From Platycnemis pennipes (lineage: Eukaryota; Arthropoda; Insecta; Odonata; Platycnemididae), in the NCBI GenBank assembly GCA_933228895.1, contig OW121858.1, forward strand, positions 26,311,859 to 26,375,858: a stretch of DNA of 64,000 nucleotides, given 5' to 3'. Of the stretch, positions 11,711 to 23,782 are shown in pieces. Each line of letters starts with the position of its first letter. The first letter of the stretch is position 1. The notes under the pieces were generated by a model. That model was not told where the DNA came from and did not search any database. It saw only the letters and a list, made by a program, of their open reading frames with translations. Made by a program: the position numbers and the translations under genes.

Positions 11711-12120
11711 GTTGCAGTTTTTAGTGAACCAAAAATTGATATTTCACGTGACACACATTATGCACTGATGAACAATGAATGCTTTCATGATATTATAATG
11801 GAAACAATTGATTTCAGTAAGAGTATCAAAGAGAAAAAGAAACAAATTGGTAGAAGAAGAAATCTGTCATAAACTCTGAAAAAAGATATGAAACTGTTTA
11901 CATCTTGAGACATGATGGGTCGATGAAGACAACTAAGGAGGGACAAGTGAACGGGACGAATGCCAAAGGAATGCCTATTGCAAGAAATTATTATAGCCAA
12001 ATAAATATGCAAAATTATAATGCATGTCATTACACAAAGAGGTTGGTCAATATGACGATCCAGTGGAAGACTACTTTTTTGCTGGATTTTTCTACTTGGC
12101 TTGAATCCAGAATAAATTAA
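11711..12120 (+). pseudogene. Relic reading frames in series
   Basis: A 53-codon frame (11711-11872) reads VAVFSEPKIDISRDTHYALM, NNECFHDIIMETIDFSKSIK and EKKKQIGRRRNLS, then a stop. A second frame (about 11876-12120) contains SEKRYETVYILRHDGSMKTT and ends at TAA. In the last third another frame, QYDDPVEDYFFAGFFYLA, looks more protein-like, suggesting an old frameshift. Copies are at 18465-18873, at 48930-49338, and truncated in copy 3 by a deletion. This could be a decayed transposon or gene fragment; I cannot name it. Confidence 0.3.
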
Positions 12121-12254
12121 GGCACTGAACCAGGGAACAAGCAAAAACTAATTGCCAATAACTACCAACTCAGGCCAAATACTGAACTAAACTCAATGCT
12201 GTTTAAAGATAAAAAGCTCAATTATTTATCAGGCGAGAGAAAAATTATGAGTAC

Positions 12255-12347
12255 CTTGGTGCTCTGACTGGATGGGAACATATTCTATTCTCTGGACTCC
12301 ACGATGACTGCAACTGGCATACTCCTCACTACGGTCAATGAGAAGTC
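12255..12347 (-). CDS. Candidate internal exon E2 (copy 1), 93 bp
   Basis: On the minus strand an acceptor TGTAATTTTTTAG leads into a 93-bp segment, which ends at a donor CCAAG|GTACTC. The frame spans the whole segment (2 nt, 30 codons, 1 nt) and reads LLIDRSEEYASCSHRGVQRI then EYVPIQSEHQ. Length divisible by three, both splice borders and an uninterrupted frame make this one of the best exon candidates in the unit. By eye the 93 bp are identical in copies 1, 2 and 4, while the flanks differ at several positions. It is missing from copy 3. The protein is not recognised. Confidence 0.42.
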
Positions 12348-13223
12348 CTAAAAAATTACAATTACAATGATAAATATGAAAGAATTACATATTATTACTT
12401 CCCTCAGTCAAAATTGTAAGAATACTTTGCATACTACGTATTGAACAAACTTGATTTAACTTGACTTAGGAATTTTAAAGTTAAAATTGAATTTCAAACA
12501 GTCAAAGCACATATAGTGATTTCATTTATACAACTGAATTAAACTAAATGAAATTATAGTGAAACTCATCCGACTCATTTTCCGAACAGTTTATATAAGT
12601 CACTAAAAATTAAATTTGCAGAGATTTTACGAAGAAAAAAATGTGCCTTCCAACTGGAATGCCAAATGCAAAAACACATGACCATGTCAATTAGCAAAAA
12701 CGTATTTTTGTTTTCAATAAATTACAGAAGGTTTAAAATGCTGAATCAAGGTATTTCATGAACAATGTCTACCATACGTTTCTACTATAAACATGGGTAG
12801 ATAAATAAATATTTGAAATTCTCACTGCGTTAAAGCTGGCTTGATTGCAGAGGGATCCCATAGCACACCCTTGTGTCATCTGTTCTTGTTCTCTTGGGGG
12901 CCCGACTGTTGAGAGAACGGATTAGTACATGCAAAGAATCAACACTTTGGATTCGCATGTAATTTTGCAAGCCAAATAGTAATTGTTTAGGATGTTACGA
13001 TAAGGAAGGCCTCATTAGAGCAGGAATTAAGCCATTCCACACCCTGTGAAACCAATCCATCTCGCAGAAGCAACAATTTTGATCATGCGAGTCCACATAT
13101 GCAATAAAACTTAAATTAAATTCGACCTACTCCCTAACCTTAGGCTACGCTGTGCTTTGAAATAGCCCTAATGGCCCAACACTACGCTAACATCTACCCA
13201 CGCCCCTTACCCTTTCCCGCCCA

Positions 13224-13962
13224 CCAGGCCTGGAGTATCTCGTGCAGTAGTTTCCTGTGTACAGAATGTGTTAGGACATGTCACATACATACATGCATGA
13301 AATAATCATCAATAGACATATATTAAATGCATTGCAATGCCATACAAAACACCACTTGCACAGAAATATAGCATACACTAAACAATAAACTTATACTATA
13401 CACATATCACACATTTACACACACAATAGGTAACCCATAATACCACTGTTCTCCCTACCACCTGTTTGTGAATGTTCATCCACATTATACCTTGTTTGAA
13501 CACCCGGGTCATTCAATAAAATCAGCCATGGCTGATTTCAATACCTATGTGAGCTCACATCTACCTTCAGAGCTGACTTCAGCTCTTTTGGACATTGTTC
13601 CATCCATTACTTTTATCACCACCTTTTCATCTAAAAGGTGGAATACCATATAAACACCAAAGATACATCTTTACCAGTTTCACATGTTCACCATGGCCAT
13701 GGTGTCCCTACCTAAGGTTAACCTTTAATATATATGACATGCACATATCACACAAAACACACCTTACACAAAGCATATCATGACCATATAACAAAAGATA
13801 TTACACAAAATAACTTGTGTACACCAAAAATAATACTCTACATATATTCATTACCTGACAAGGATAACCTTGCCAGATTACCTCCAATTTGTACTTTAAA
13901 TCCACTTTAATTTGGGTATTCCTTTCCCGGAACCTGTTTCATCTTCCCTTCAGAACAGGTTC
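13224..13962. other. Palindrome and hairpin cluster (copy 1)
   Basis: Within 740 bp there are many perfect dyads: CCAGGCCTGG (13224-13233), GACATGTC (13275), CATGCATG (13292), GCATTGCAATGC (13329-13340), ACCCGGGT (13502), AAATCAGCCATGGCTGATTT (13519-13538) and ATGTGAGCTCACAT (13547-13560). Next come AGAGCTGA-ct-TCAGCTCT (13569-13586), CCACCTTTT-catct-AAAAGGTGG (13619-13641), AAAGAT-ac-ATCTTT (13659-13672), CACCATGGCCATGGTG (13689-13704), AAGGTTAACCTT (13714-13725), GTGTACAC (13817), CAAGG-ataa-CCTTG (13859) and GAACCTGTT/AACAGGTTC (13930-13962). No transposon ends are evident. It lies between candidate exons E1 and E2. Its function is unknown. Confidence 0.8.
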
Positions 13963-14093
13963 ATTGCTTCTTTCCTCTCACACCAACTTTCCTCTCTCTT
14001 TATGCTTCTCTCATTATGCCTCATCTTTTCCATGTGAATGGCATAGATTGCTGCTTTCCTCAATACACTTGTACAGCCACATCTTTTATCGCC
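13950..14093 (-). CDS. Candidate exon E1 (copy 1)
   Basis: On the minus strand a very good acceptor, TTTTTTCTCTTGTCCTTTGCAG, is followed by 47 codons and a TGA. The frame begins GDKRCGCTSVLRKAAIYAIH and continues MEKMRHNERSIKREESWCER and KEAMNLF. It is basic, probably helical, with two early cysteines. If the TGA is used, this is a terminal exon. If the weaker GTGTGAG after ...REESW is a donor, it is internal and E2 and E3 could follow. Copies 3 and 4 encode the same residues and copy 2 has a premature stop. I do not recognise a family. Confidence 0.4.
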   Translation of the reverse strand, partial: GDKRCGCTSVLRKAAIYAIHMEKMRHNERSIKREESWCERKEAMNLF

Positions 14094-14537
14094 CTGCAAA
14101 GGACAAGAGAAAAAATTAATTTCGAGCTTCATCATTAAATGATATCAGCAATACAAAATTTTATCATATATTAACAGTAGCGAGATATCAATAAATTGTT
14201 TTGGATACACATGAGCAGCATCAAGATATTAGGGGCACCCTCTGGTTTCTTTGGAAGGTTTTTAGTTTGAGGTTCCCTGACAACACCCTACAGCTAAATC
14301 TTTCCAATAATGTCCCTTCCTTAACTCTTTCTATTTCTGTCAAAACTATCCTTGTCGTCATCACACATCAACACCATCCAATTCTTGCATGTCCTACCGG
14401 TGACTGAAGGTATCTCCACCCATATACTTTTATAGGACCCAGCAACCACATCTCAAATATTTTATGCACCCAATTGAGTCAGTCTGTATTTATCTGCTTT
14501 AAGTATTTGCATATTTGAGTAATTAATTATCACTTCA

Positions 14538-15046
14538 ATATTTTCTCTTTATATCCATTTTCCCTCTTTTATTATTAAGTGCCGTTCCCTGGATTCGAAC
14601 CTGGGACCTTCACTTCCGCAGCTCGGTGTTTATCCACTCCGCCACTCTCCCCCCACCGCCTTACCCCTTATTTTCCCTTTTATTCCATTTTCCCTCTTTT
14701 TTTATTAAGTGCCGTTCGCTGGATTCGAACCACTCCGCCACTCTCCCCCCACCTCCTTTCCCTTTATTTTCTCTTTTATTCCATTTTCCCTCTTTTTTTT
14801 AGGTTACGTTCCCTGGATTCGAGCCTGGGACCTTCACTTCCGCAGCTCGGTGTTTATCCACTCCGCCACTCTCCCCCCACCTCCTTTCCTATTATTTTCT
14901 CTTTTATTCCATTTTCCCTCTTTTTTTATTAAGTGCCGTTCCCTGGATTCATGCCTGGGACCTTCACATCCGCAGCTCAGTGTTTATCCACTCAGCCACT
15001 CTCCCCCCACATCCTTTCCCCATATTTTCTCTTTAATTCCATTCCT
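14538..15046 (-). repeat. 130-bp tRNA-like satellite, short block 2
   Basis: About four monomers lie between macro-unit copies 1 and 2. They match 7784-8292 almost base for base at a 6754-bp offset, including the deleted monomer with GAACCACTCCGCC (7972 and 14727) and the GGTTACGTTCCCTGG variant. The block is therefore the right end of array 1 carried along in a direct duplication, not an independent array. Both pol III boxes are present on the minus strand. Confidence 0.92.
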
Positions 15047-17385
15047 ATCTAAAAACTGCAGCTGAATTTATTATTGTCCAGCTATTCAAAAGATATAATG
15101 GTATTCTGAATAATTTCTACTTTATCAACAGCATTTAATATTTACTTTAAATAAACAATGGTACCTATTTATCTTGTCATCTCAATATTTCCATCATTTC
15201 AATTATGTAACTAATGGTCAGTTCCTTTGGCATTTAAATTAAAAATATTTAATTATACACGTTTAGAGCATAAAAATTCTCTTATTACCTGTAAATTCCA
15301 AAAAGTCATTTATCTAGTTTTGTCGAAATTTATTTCATTACAAACCGATTTGTGCTATTTCATAATTTATGGGTATCTCTTATTACTTACTACTTGCTGA
15401 CATAAATGTTCATTACCATATTTTTTACACTTTTTTCACCGATAATAATTAAGTTTAGCTGCTCACTCTGCTCTATGATGGCTAACTCTACAAAAATTAT
15501 CTCCCATTTCCTTTTCAAGAATGAAATTCCATATAATATTACCTTCTCAATGTCAATTTGTCGTTGATGGTCACATTTGATGAATAAGGGATACATTTCT
15601 ATATCCATATACCAACCTCTCTAATGTCTCAAAATCACGTTTTCTTTTGGCATTTCCACTGCTAAGAGCCCAAGGTTATCGTAATCGAATCACATAGTGG
15701 CAAGGTCATCAATTACATGATCTGAATTGCACAGTACCATCCATTTCTTACTTCATCTGGTCCACCTAACCTTCAGCCAAAAACTACAGCACCATCAAAA
15801 CATTTTGTAATATAGCCATCAACAAATGTTCACAGACAATGAATTGCAACAAAACCAGCAGGTGTGCAAAGACAATGCCACGAAAATGAAACGAATATAA
15901 TTTCCTCCATAAATTGAATAAATATTGACACCGTTACAACCAGTAGCGAAGTTAATGGAAAACTAACTTCAGCCAAAAACTATGACAATCAATAAATTGT
16001 ACAATGCAGCCATCAGCAAATTAAATACATTGTAACAAAAGACCAGATTTGCTAAGACAATGCTATGAAAACACAATTAAAACAAGATGTTACCTTCCAT
16101 AGACACAAAAATAGTGACACCATTACCACCTATCTAGTTTTTTTGTTTCCACCAGTAAATCAGAAGTGTAGAATTTAACACTAACAATTTAACCCAACCT
16201 AAAATATAACCTGCTGTACATGGTGTCTTCCTTTTGTGTTTGTGTAATTCAACATAATTTATGCATTTGAAGTTTTTCACTACACCTAATATTATAGAAG
16301 TCAATCTGCTATGGTGATAACATGTCCTATATACCCGAATTGCCTAATAATGTCTTATTTCCTGAGAATGTTTCCCAGACAATGGCAGATTAGCTAATAA
16401 CTCTCTTCAAAACTCCTCTACCCTCCTACTGCCATTACACAACACTTTACTTCTGCTTTCGATAACCTTTACCAATACAGGGGCCACAGATTTAAATTCA
16501 ATATGTACTACCAATTATACAGTGAACATATCTCACACTTTGAGGTGACAGTAGTAGGTTACAATGAAATCCAATAAAAAAATATATACACCTTCTTATA
16601 TCTTTATTAAATGCAACAAAATATTTTGACATACAAAATACATTCCATGTTCAAAAATTCAGAGTATTGCCACCATCAGAGCTTGAAAATCAGTTTTAAC
16701 AGTTTCAAAGAATGATTTTTTTTTCAGCTTTAGCTCAACAATGTCAATCAAAACAATACTCTACTACACAGGTTCACCAACTGCATTTGCCAGGAGAAAG
16801 TCATCGACCAGAAAAATACTCTCATAGTAATTGCTATTTTGTAATAGTTTTCCATGAAATTTCACTTTAAAAACACTAATTTGGATTTATACCTGGAGAA
16901 GTATTGGTTTCACTCTCGCAATGACTGTCTCCTGTTTCACCCCCACGCCACGTTGAGGCCGCAGTTTGGATTTGAGGGGGGGCATGCACTAATACTACTT
17001 TTAACTACATGCACTAGCAACTACGTACTACCAAACCATTTAGAAAAGGAAAACTATTCACACCAATACTACTCTACGAATACCAAATAATGCTACCAAA
17101 AATCTACTGCAAGCATGGTACACACACTCACTCAAATACTCATTCATACAACACACACAAAATGTTCAGTCCCAGCATTGTCAAGTTCATAATACAATTT
17201 CACAGTACATTGTCCACTCACAAGTGTCTCTGTGGCCTCCTACCTATGCTATTGTCTATCGTCATCTCAGAAATCTGTCCTACACACTACGGAGCTCTGT
17301 AACATGCTACTCCCTACCAACTACCTACAAGTTCTCATCTCATCTCAACAGAAGCACATGCCTACCAACTGCCTACACAGTTAGT

Positions 17386-17603
17386 CTAATGCAAGTCAAG
17401 ACAGATTACACAGAAGTTTACATTTGTCAATACAAGTTTAAAGCACGAGTAAATAGCACACACACACAAGTTCAGCACACACAAATTGTTCATCTCCAGG
17501 TTTGGAGAAGTTTCCATCACAGCATCTCCGAGTTGTGTTGCTCTGCATGCTCTCTCTCCATCGTCCACTCTGGCTCCAAATGCTTCATCCTCCTCCTCCA
17601 AGC
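17386..17603 (-). CDS. Candidate exon E3 (copy 2)
   Basis: Same structure as the copy-1 segment at 10633-10850: the acceptor GTGTCTTTTAG and the LEEEDEAFGARVDDGERACR frame are intact. The residue that is Ser in copy 1 is Thr here (METSPNLE). Confidence 0.3.
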
Positions 17604-19007
17604 CTAAAAGACACCATACTTACGGTTAACACACTGCTCCAGACTGGTTCAGACACAAATGGAAGCAAGTATCGAGATTCGGACATTCAAGGGGGTCTAG
17701 AATATATTTCACCACAGTCACCAGCAGTGCCTAGTATTGTGGAAAGCTTATCACTTCAGTTATGCCTTCTGTGAATAGGGAAAGCTTCCTGAGGTATGAC
17801 ATACATTGAAATTCTCTACGTTTACCAATCCAAAGCAGAATGATCTGAACTTAGATCGATATGAAAGATCAGAAGCGAGCTCACTCAGATCGCCTAGTTT
17901 ACCAATATTGTCTGAAAATATCGATATTCAACTATCTTACTCAGCATTCGCATCTGTTTGTTTATATATAGTCCAGCACTGGAAACATTATTGAATTGAG
18001 TTTATATAGCCCAGCATTGTAATCATGTTGTACCATGGAGTTGAAAAGTTATTTACTCCACTGGTTATTGTAGAACCCAATGAGCTTCTGAACTCACTTC
18101 GCAAATGAAATCGATTGCAATTTGTTTCTCATGAGCAAACAAAAGAAGAAAGAAAGGCAGTACAAGCGGACCTCTTGAGATCGATCAGAGATCTCAGATA
18201 CGTTAGGGAAAGCGGTAAGCTAACTCTGTTCCCTACTCCGATCCATCTGACTAGCCCGTTCCGGTTACCATACTCGGCAGAACCGGTTACTTTATTTTGA
18301 TAACAATTGGTAAACGTAGATAATATGTGCCAACTGGAGTCAAAGATATAATTCAATTCTATATCAATACCCAATTTTAATAACGACTGCAGCAATAACA
18401 TGGTCTCTTACCGCATGCAGCACTGACCACATCATAGATTATGGTTTACACTACATTTATTAAGTTGCAGTTTTTAGTGAACCAAAAATTGATATTTCAT
18501 GTGACACACATTATGCACTGATGAACAATGAATGCTTTCATGATATTATAATGGAAACAATTGATTTCAGTAAGAGTATCAAAGAGAAAAAGAAACAAAT
18601 TGGTAGAAGAAGAAATCTGTCATAAACTCTGAAAAAAGATATGAAACTGTTTACATCTTGAGACATGATGGGTCGATGAAGACAACTAAGGAGGGACAAG
18701 TGAACGGGACGAATGCCAAAGGAATGCCTATTGCAAGAAATTATTATAGCCAAATAAATATGCAAAATTATAATGCATGTCATTACACAAAGAGGTTGGT
18801 CAATATGACGATCCAATGGACAGCTACTTTTTTGCTGGATTTTTCTACTTGGCTTGAATCCAGAATAAATTAAGGCACTGAACCAGGGAACAAGCAAAAA
18901 CTAATTGCCAATAACTACCCACTCAGGCCAAATACTGAACTAAACTCAATGCTGTTCAAAGATAAAAAGCTCAATTATTTATCATGCGAGAGAAAAATTA
19001 TGAGTAC

Positions 19008-19100
19008 CTTGGTGCTCTGACTGGATGGGAACATATTCTATTCTCTGGACTCCACGATGACTGCAACTGGCATACTCCTCACTACGGTCAATGAGAAGTC
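19008..19100 (-). CDS. Candidate internal exon E2 (copy 2)
   Basis: The 93-bp segment and both splice borders appear identical to copy 1 (12255-12347). The frame LLIDRSEEYASCSHRGVQRI is intact. Confidence 0.42.
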
Positions 19101-19972
19101 CTAAAAAATTACAATTACAATGATAAATATGAAAGAATTACATATTATTACTTCCCTCAGTCAAAATTGTAAGAATACTTTGCATGCTACGTATTGAACA
19201 AACTAGATTTAACTTGACTTAGGAATTTTAAAGTTAAAATTGAATTTCAAACAGTCAGAGCACATATAGTGATTTCATTTATACAACTGAATTAAACCAA
19301 ATGAAATTATAGTGAAACTCATCCGACTCATTTTCCGAACAGTTTAAATAAGTCACTAAAAATTAAATTTGCAGAGATTTTACGAAGAAAAAAATGTGCC
19401 TTCCAACTGGAATGCCAAATGCAAAAACACATGACCATGTCAATTAGCAAAAACGTATTTTTGTTTTCAATAAATTACAGAAGGTTTAAAATGCTGAATC
19501 AAGGTATTTCACGAACAATGTCTACCATACGTTTCTACTATAAACATGGGTAGATAAATAAATATTTGAAATTCTCACTGCGTTAAACCTGGCTTGATTG
19601 CAGAGCCCATAGCACACCCTTGTGTCATTTGTTCTTGTTCTCTTGGGGGCCCGACTGTTGAGAGAACGGATTAGTACATGCAAAGAATCAACACTTTGGA
19701 TTCGCATGTAATTTTGCAAGCCAAATAGTATTGATTTAGAATGTTACGATAAGGAAGGCCTCATTAGAGCAGGAATTAAGCCATTCCACACCCTGTGAAA
19801 CCAATCCATCTCGCAGAAGCAACAATTTTGATCATGCGAGTCCACATATGCAATAAAACTTAAATTAAATTCGACCTACTCCCTAACCTTAGGCTACGCT
19901 GTGCTTTGAAATAGCCCTAATGGCCCAACACTACGCTAACATCTACCCACGCCCCTTACCCTTTCCCGCCCA

Positions 19973-20712
19973 CCAGGCCTGGAGTATCTCGTGCAGTAGT
20001 TTCCTGTGTACAGAATGTGTTAGGACATGTCACATACATACATGCATGAAATAATCATCAATAGACATATATTAAATGCATTGCAATGCCATACAAAACA
20101 CCACTTGCACAGAAATATAGCATACACTAAACAATAAACTTATACTATACACATATCACACATTTACACACACAATAGGTAACCCATAATACCACTGTTC
20201 TCCCTACCACCTGTTTGTGAATGTTCATCCACATTATACCTTGTTTGAACACCCGGGTCATTCAATAAAATCAGCCATGGCTGATTTCAATACCTATGTG
20301 AGCTCACATCTACCTTCAGAGCTGACTTCAGCTCTTTTGGACATTGTTCCATCCATTACTTTTATCACCACCTTTTCATCTAAAAGGTGGAATACCATAT
20401 AAACACCAAAAATACATCTTTACCAGTTTCACATGTTCACCATGGCCATGGTGTCCCTACCTAAGGTTAACCTTTAATATATATGACATGCACATATCAC
20501 ACAAAACACACCTTACACAAAGCATATCATGACCATATAACAAAAGATATTACACAAAATAACTTGTGTACACCAAAAATAATACTCTACATATATTCAT
20601 TACCTGACAAGGATAACCTTGCCAGATTACCTCCAATTTGTACTTTTAATTCCACTTTAATTTCTGTATTCCTTTCCCGGAACCTGTTTCACCTTCCCTT
20701 CAGAACAGGTTC
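19973..20712. other. Palindrome and hairpin cluster (copy 2)
   Basis: All the dyads listed for copy 1 are present with intact arms, except the AAAGAT/ATCTTT hairpin, whose left arm reads AAAAAT here. In the last hairpin a loop base differs but the GAACCTGTT and AACAGGTTC arms do not. Confidence 0.8.
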
Positions 20713-20843
20713 ATTGCTTATTTCCTCTCACACCAACTTTCCTCTCTCTTTATGCTTCTCTCATTATGCCTCATCTTTTCCATGTGAATGGCATAGATTG
20801 CTGCTTTCCTCAATACACTTGTACAGCCACATCTTTTATCGCC
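20700..20843 (-). pseudogene. Candidate exon E1 (copy 2), with premature stop
   Basis: The acceptor and the GDKRCGCTSVLRKAAIYAIH frame are as in copy 1. A single change makes the minus strand read AGGAAATAAGCAATG, turning a Glu codon (GAA) into TAA after ...WCERK (here ...GAGAGGAAATAA). Six residues before the original stop are lost. This is a sign of decay if the exon is real. Confidence 0.4.
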
Positions 20844-21587
20844 CTGCAAAGGACAAGAGAAAAAATTAATTTCGAGCTTCATCATTAAATGATATCAGCA
20901 ATACAAAATTTTATCATATATTAACAGTAGTGAGATATCAATAAATTGTTTTGGATACACATGAGCAGCATCAACATATTAGGGGCAACCTCTGGTTTCT
21001 TTGGAAGGTTTTTAGTTTGAGGTTCCCTGACAACACCCTACAGCTAAATCTTTCCAATAATGTCCCTTCCTTAACTCTTTCTATTTCTGTCAACACTATT
21101 CTTGTCGTCATCTCACATCAACACCATCCAATTCTTGCATGTCCTACCGGTGAATGAAGATATCTCCACCCATATACTTTTATAGGACCCAGCAACCACA
21201 TCTCAAATATTTTATGCACCCAATTGATTCAGTCTGTATTTATCTGCTTTAAGTATTTGCATATTTGAGTAATTAATCATCACTTCATACTTCAATTGCA
21301 AAATTATCTATGTGATATGTGGCCTAATTTACATAATGCCAGTTGCAGGAAAAGCGATTCAAGTTATTTTAATTTATGCTCCTTGATTCCATATTATGCT
21401 GAAGGAATTGTTTTTTTATAAAAATTTAAAAATAATTTTTATTCTTTTTAAATCACAGACTTCAGTTTGATTCCTTCTAATATTTCTGGATACAATGGAG
21501 TGCATTGCATTTTGTAACACGTACCTATGCAGGAAGTATACATTCATGATTTGGAAGATCTTGTTAAACCTCAATAGAGCATTTTCT

Positions 21588-21629
21588 CAAATAGTACTGT
21601 GCACAAAAACTTGTGCATAGTACTATTTG
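21588..21629. other. Snap-back hairpin at a deletion breakpoint
   Basis: An inverted repeat has 17-bp arms, 21588-21604 and 21613-21629, and loop AAAAACTT. Copies 3 and 4 continue from the loop into about 335 bp that are missing here and rejoin at GGGGGTCAGAAG. The right arm is the exact reverse complement of the sister-copy sequence CAAATAGTACTATGCAC. The left arm here carries one later A-to-G change. The right arm therefore appears to have been copied from the left arm during break repair. Confidence 0.8.
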
Positions 21630-21707
21630 TGGGGGTCAGAAGATGGAAACAATTGAAGGCAGATTGTCCAGTAGGCCACAGCCATGGATGGCGCTGTTGA
21701 ATCATAA
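21630..21707 (+). mobile_element. Remnant of a non-LTR retrotransposon tail (truncated)
   Basis: This keeps only the last part of the degenerate tail described at 34600-34800 (QKMETIEGRLSSRPQPWM-like frame). The upstream part was removed by the deletion at 21613. Confidence 0.4.
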
Positions 21708-22903
21708 TTTGCAATGCACACATATAAAGATTTCATTCAATACTTCTAGCGCAACAGATTCCATACAACAAGCGAACAGTAATGCACTGGCAACCCATTA
21801 ACAGATTAGAGCCAAAGCATGATTAAACTCATGACAAGTCCACAACATTAACATACCGCAATCTAAAGCTAAGATAATTTATTAGTGTACAATATCTAAA
21901 ATATTTCTTTTAAATACACACAGAAACTGATTCAAGGATTGCAAACCACCCACAAATAACTTAATAGATTAACCCCCTAATATAATAATCAAATTGATTT
22001 CAATTAGTGAATGATAGCAGTGGACAGCAAGTACAGCACATACGTGTTATAGTTTCGCATGTTGGAAGAATATTTGCCACACACCTTTATGCTGCTTCGC
22101 ACGGAATTATGTGGTTGGAATATATTAAAATTACAGATTTGGATTTAATAACATACTTAATACTGGCGAGAAATTCATTAGACAAACTATTAATTCAAAT
22201 TATTTGGTCCAACTTGAACAAGAATTCCAGTGAATGATAACTAAATAGCTTTATGCCAGTGATTCCTGTCCATTCATAAAAAATCTCTGATTAGTTTCCA
22301 AGGAGGCATACTATTTTAAGTGAATTCTTTTTGAAGTATGCTTTCATGGTATGATATCACTTGACATTAAGAATGTGGAAATGACTATAAACAAAGCTTT
22401 GATTGCAACAAGAATTTGGCAAGCATAAGTGGATAACCAACAAAGCATTAAGTGGCACATCAGAGAGTTAACTAAGTTTGCTTTTCCATCGCTAAACTAA
22501 GTCAACTCGTTATGGATACACTTTGCGAAGAGAACACAGCTGATGTGTATGTATCAGGATTAATATTTTCTTTCACATGTTGTCCCTCGTGGCATTTATG
22601 TCTTTTCCTTCCAGAAAACTCACAGCAAAATCTCTAAAATATTACCTCTGTTTAAACCATTTTGTTGCAAGCCTAATACTTGACATAGAATGTCGAAATT
22701 TTAAACATCTTCACACCATGTAGTAATACCAATACTGTATCATTAGTACCATGACTCATGCAAAAGAGAATTTCTTTCTTCACCTCTACTTAATGTAAAA
22801 TAATGTTTTACAAAATTTAACCATATTTCAGTTTAAGTATTTTTTCTTAGTGGGTTAATTATCTGAATATTTTGTAAAATAATTTAATTAAAATCTTTTT
22901 TCC

Positions 22904-22998
22904 TTAACACGTCCCACCTGACGGACTCAAATGCGGGTCCGAAATTAAAATCCAGGATACCAAAGGACACTAAAAATATTCCGGGTTGAATGTGTTAA
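22904..22998. mobile_element. 95-bp TTAA-flanked MITE (copy 2)
   Basis: A 95-bp segment starts TTAACACGTCCCACC and its complement from the other end starts TTAACACATTCAACCCGG. TTAA bounds each end, and the inverted ends match at about 13 of 18 positions including the first seven. TTAA target sites with CAC-like ends are characteristic of piggyBac-type elements and their MITEs. It is non-coding. It is present in copies 2, 3 and 4, so it predates amplification. Confidence 0.5.
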
Positions 22999-23782
22999 GA
23001 CATGGGGCATCCTGATCATTTTACATAAGTAAGCCTTAAGTATCGGCCCTCTCAGTGTTGTAAGCTTTTGCAAAAATTAAGCACAAATTTGAACAAAGTT
23101 CCAACTGAAGAGTGAATGTCGTTCAGCAACCTTCCAGGAAGAGCCAACAAATTGTCAGGGAACCATTTTGGCGGAGCATCACAGAAGAATAAAAGCATAC
23201 TTTTCAATCATCAATGGGACATAGATGAGTGTGCTATAGAAACACATTGTCATGAAAATTTATAAGGTTTGCGCTGTGGCCTTCCTTAAATTAAAGTAAT
23301 TCTGTTTCACCTACAATTTGAAATAGTTTTAGCCTTTCCTGGCTATTTCTCTCCATTTCAAACTACTCGATTAGTTTTCCATCGCTGTTGAGGTAGATTC
23401 TATCACTTGGGTGATTTTCATTAGCAAGAAATAGATAAATTGTAACTAACTGATAACGAGAATCACAAGCATCACATGAAATTAAGCCCCATAACCAAAG
23501 ATAACATGTCTGAAAAAGTAATAAACAAACAAATTAAACAATTTTAGAAGTCATTATAATAGCTATCGAGTGAAAATATAATTTGATAGATGTTGAATCT
23601 TTTAATCACATCACAACTATGTCTTAAGGAACAAAACCAACATGTCATTGTCATGAAGCATGTCATCTTTGTTTTGAAATCAAAATTCGGGAAGCTCAAT
23701 TCATATTTTTGTTACTAACCCTTTGACTGCGATATATCACTGACTGCTGATTGTGCCAATAATACTGCTTCATCTACGAGGA

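Larger units (their letters stand above)
8293..14537. repeat. Macro-unit copy 1 (right-truncated)
   Basis: This is the first copy of the large tandem unit. It starts at ATCTAAAAACTGCAG immediately after the satellite, the same base at which copies 2-5 start (15047, 28731, 45511, 60559). It stops at 14537, where CACTTCA is joined directly to satellite sequence ATATTTTC; the other copies continue CACTTCATACTTCAATTGC. The left ~600 bp (8293-8900) are plain AT-rich DNA with nothing I recognise. The stretches 9400-10100 and 12400-13200 are also unassigned. About 6.2 kb of a full ~14-kb unit is present. Confidence 0.9.

Noticed and set aside
11785..12144. 119-codon minus-strand frame
   Set aside because: It is the opposite-strand shadow of the more protein-like plus-strand relic frames at 11711-12120, and is composed of Ile/Ser/Leu runs typical of reverse-complemented AT-rich sequence.
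22007..22237. 76-codon plus frame starting MNDSSGQQVQHIRV
   Set aside because: Conserved in copies 2-4 only to the extent that all DNA there is. No recognisable motif, splice context or upstream signal.
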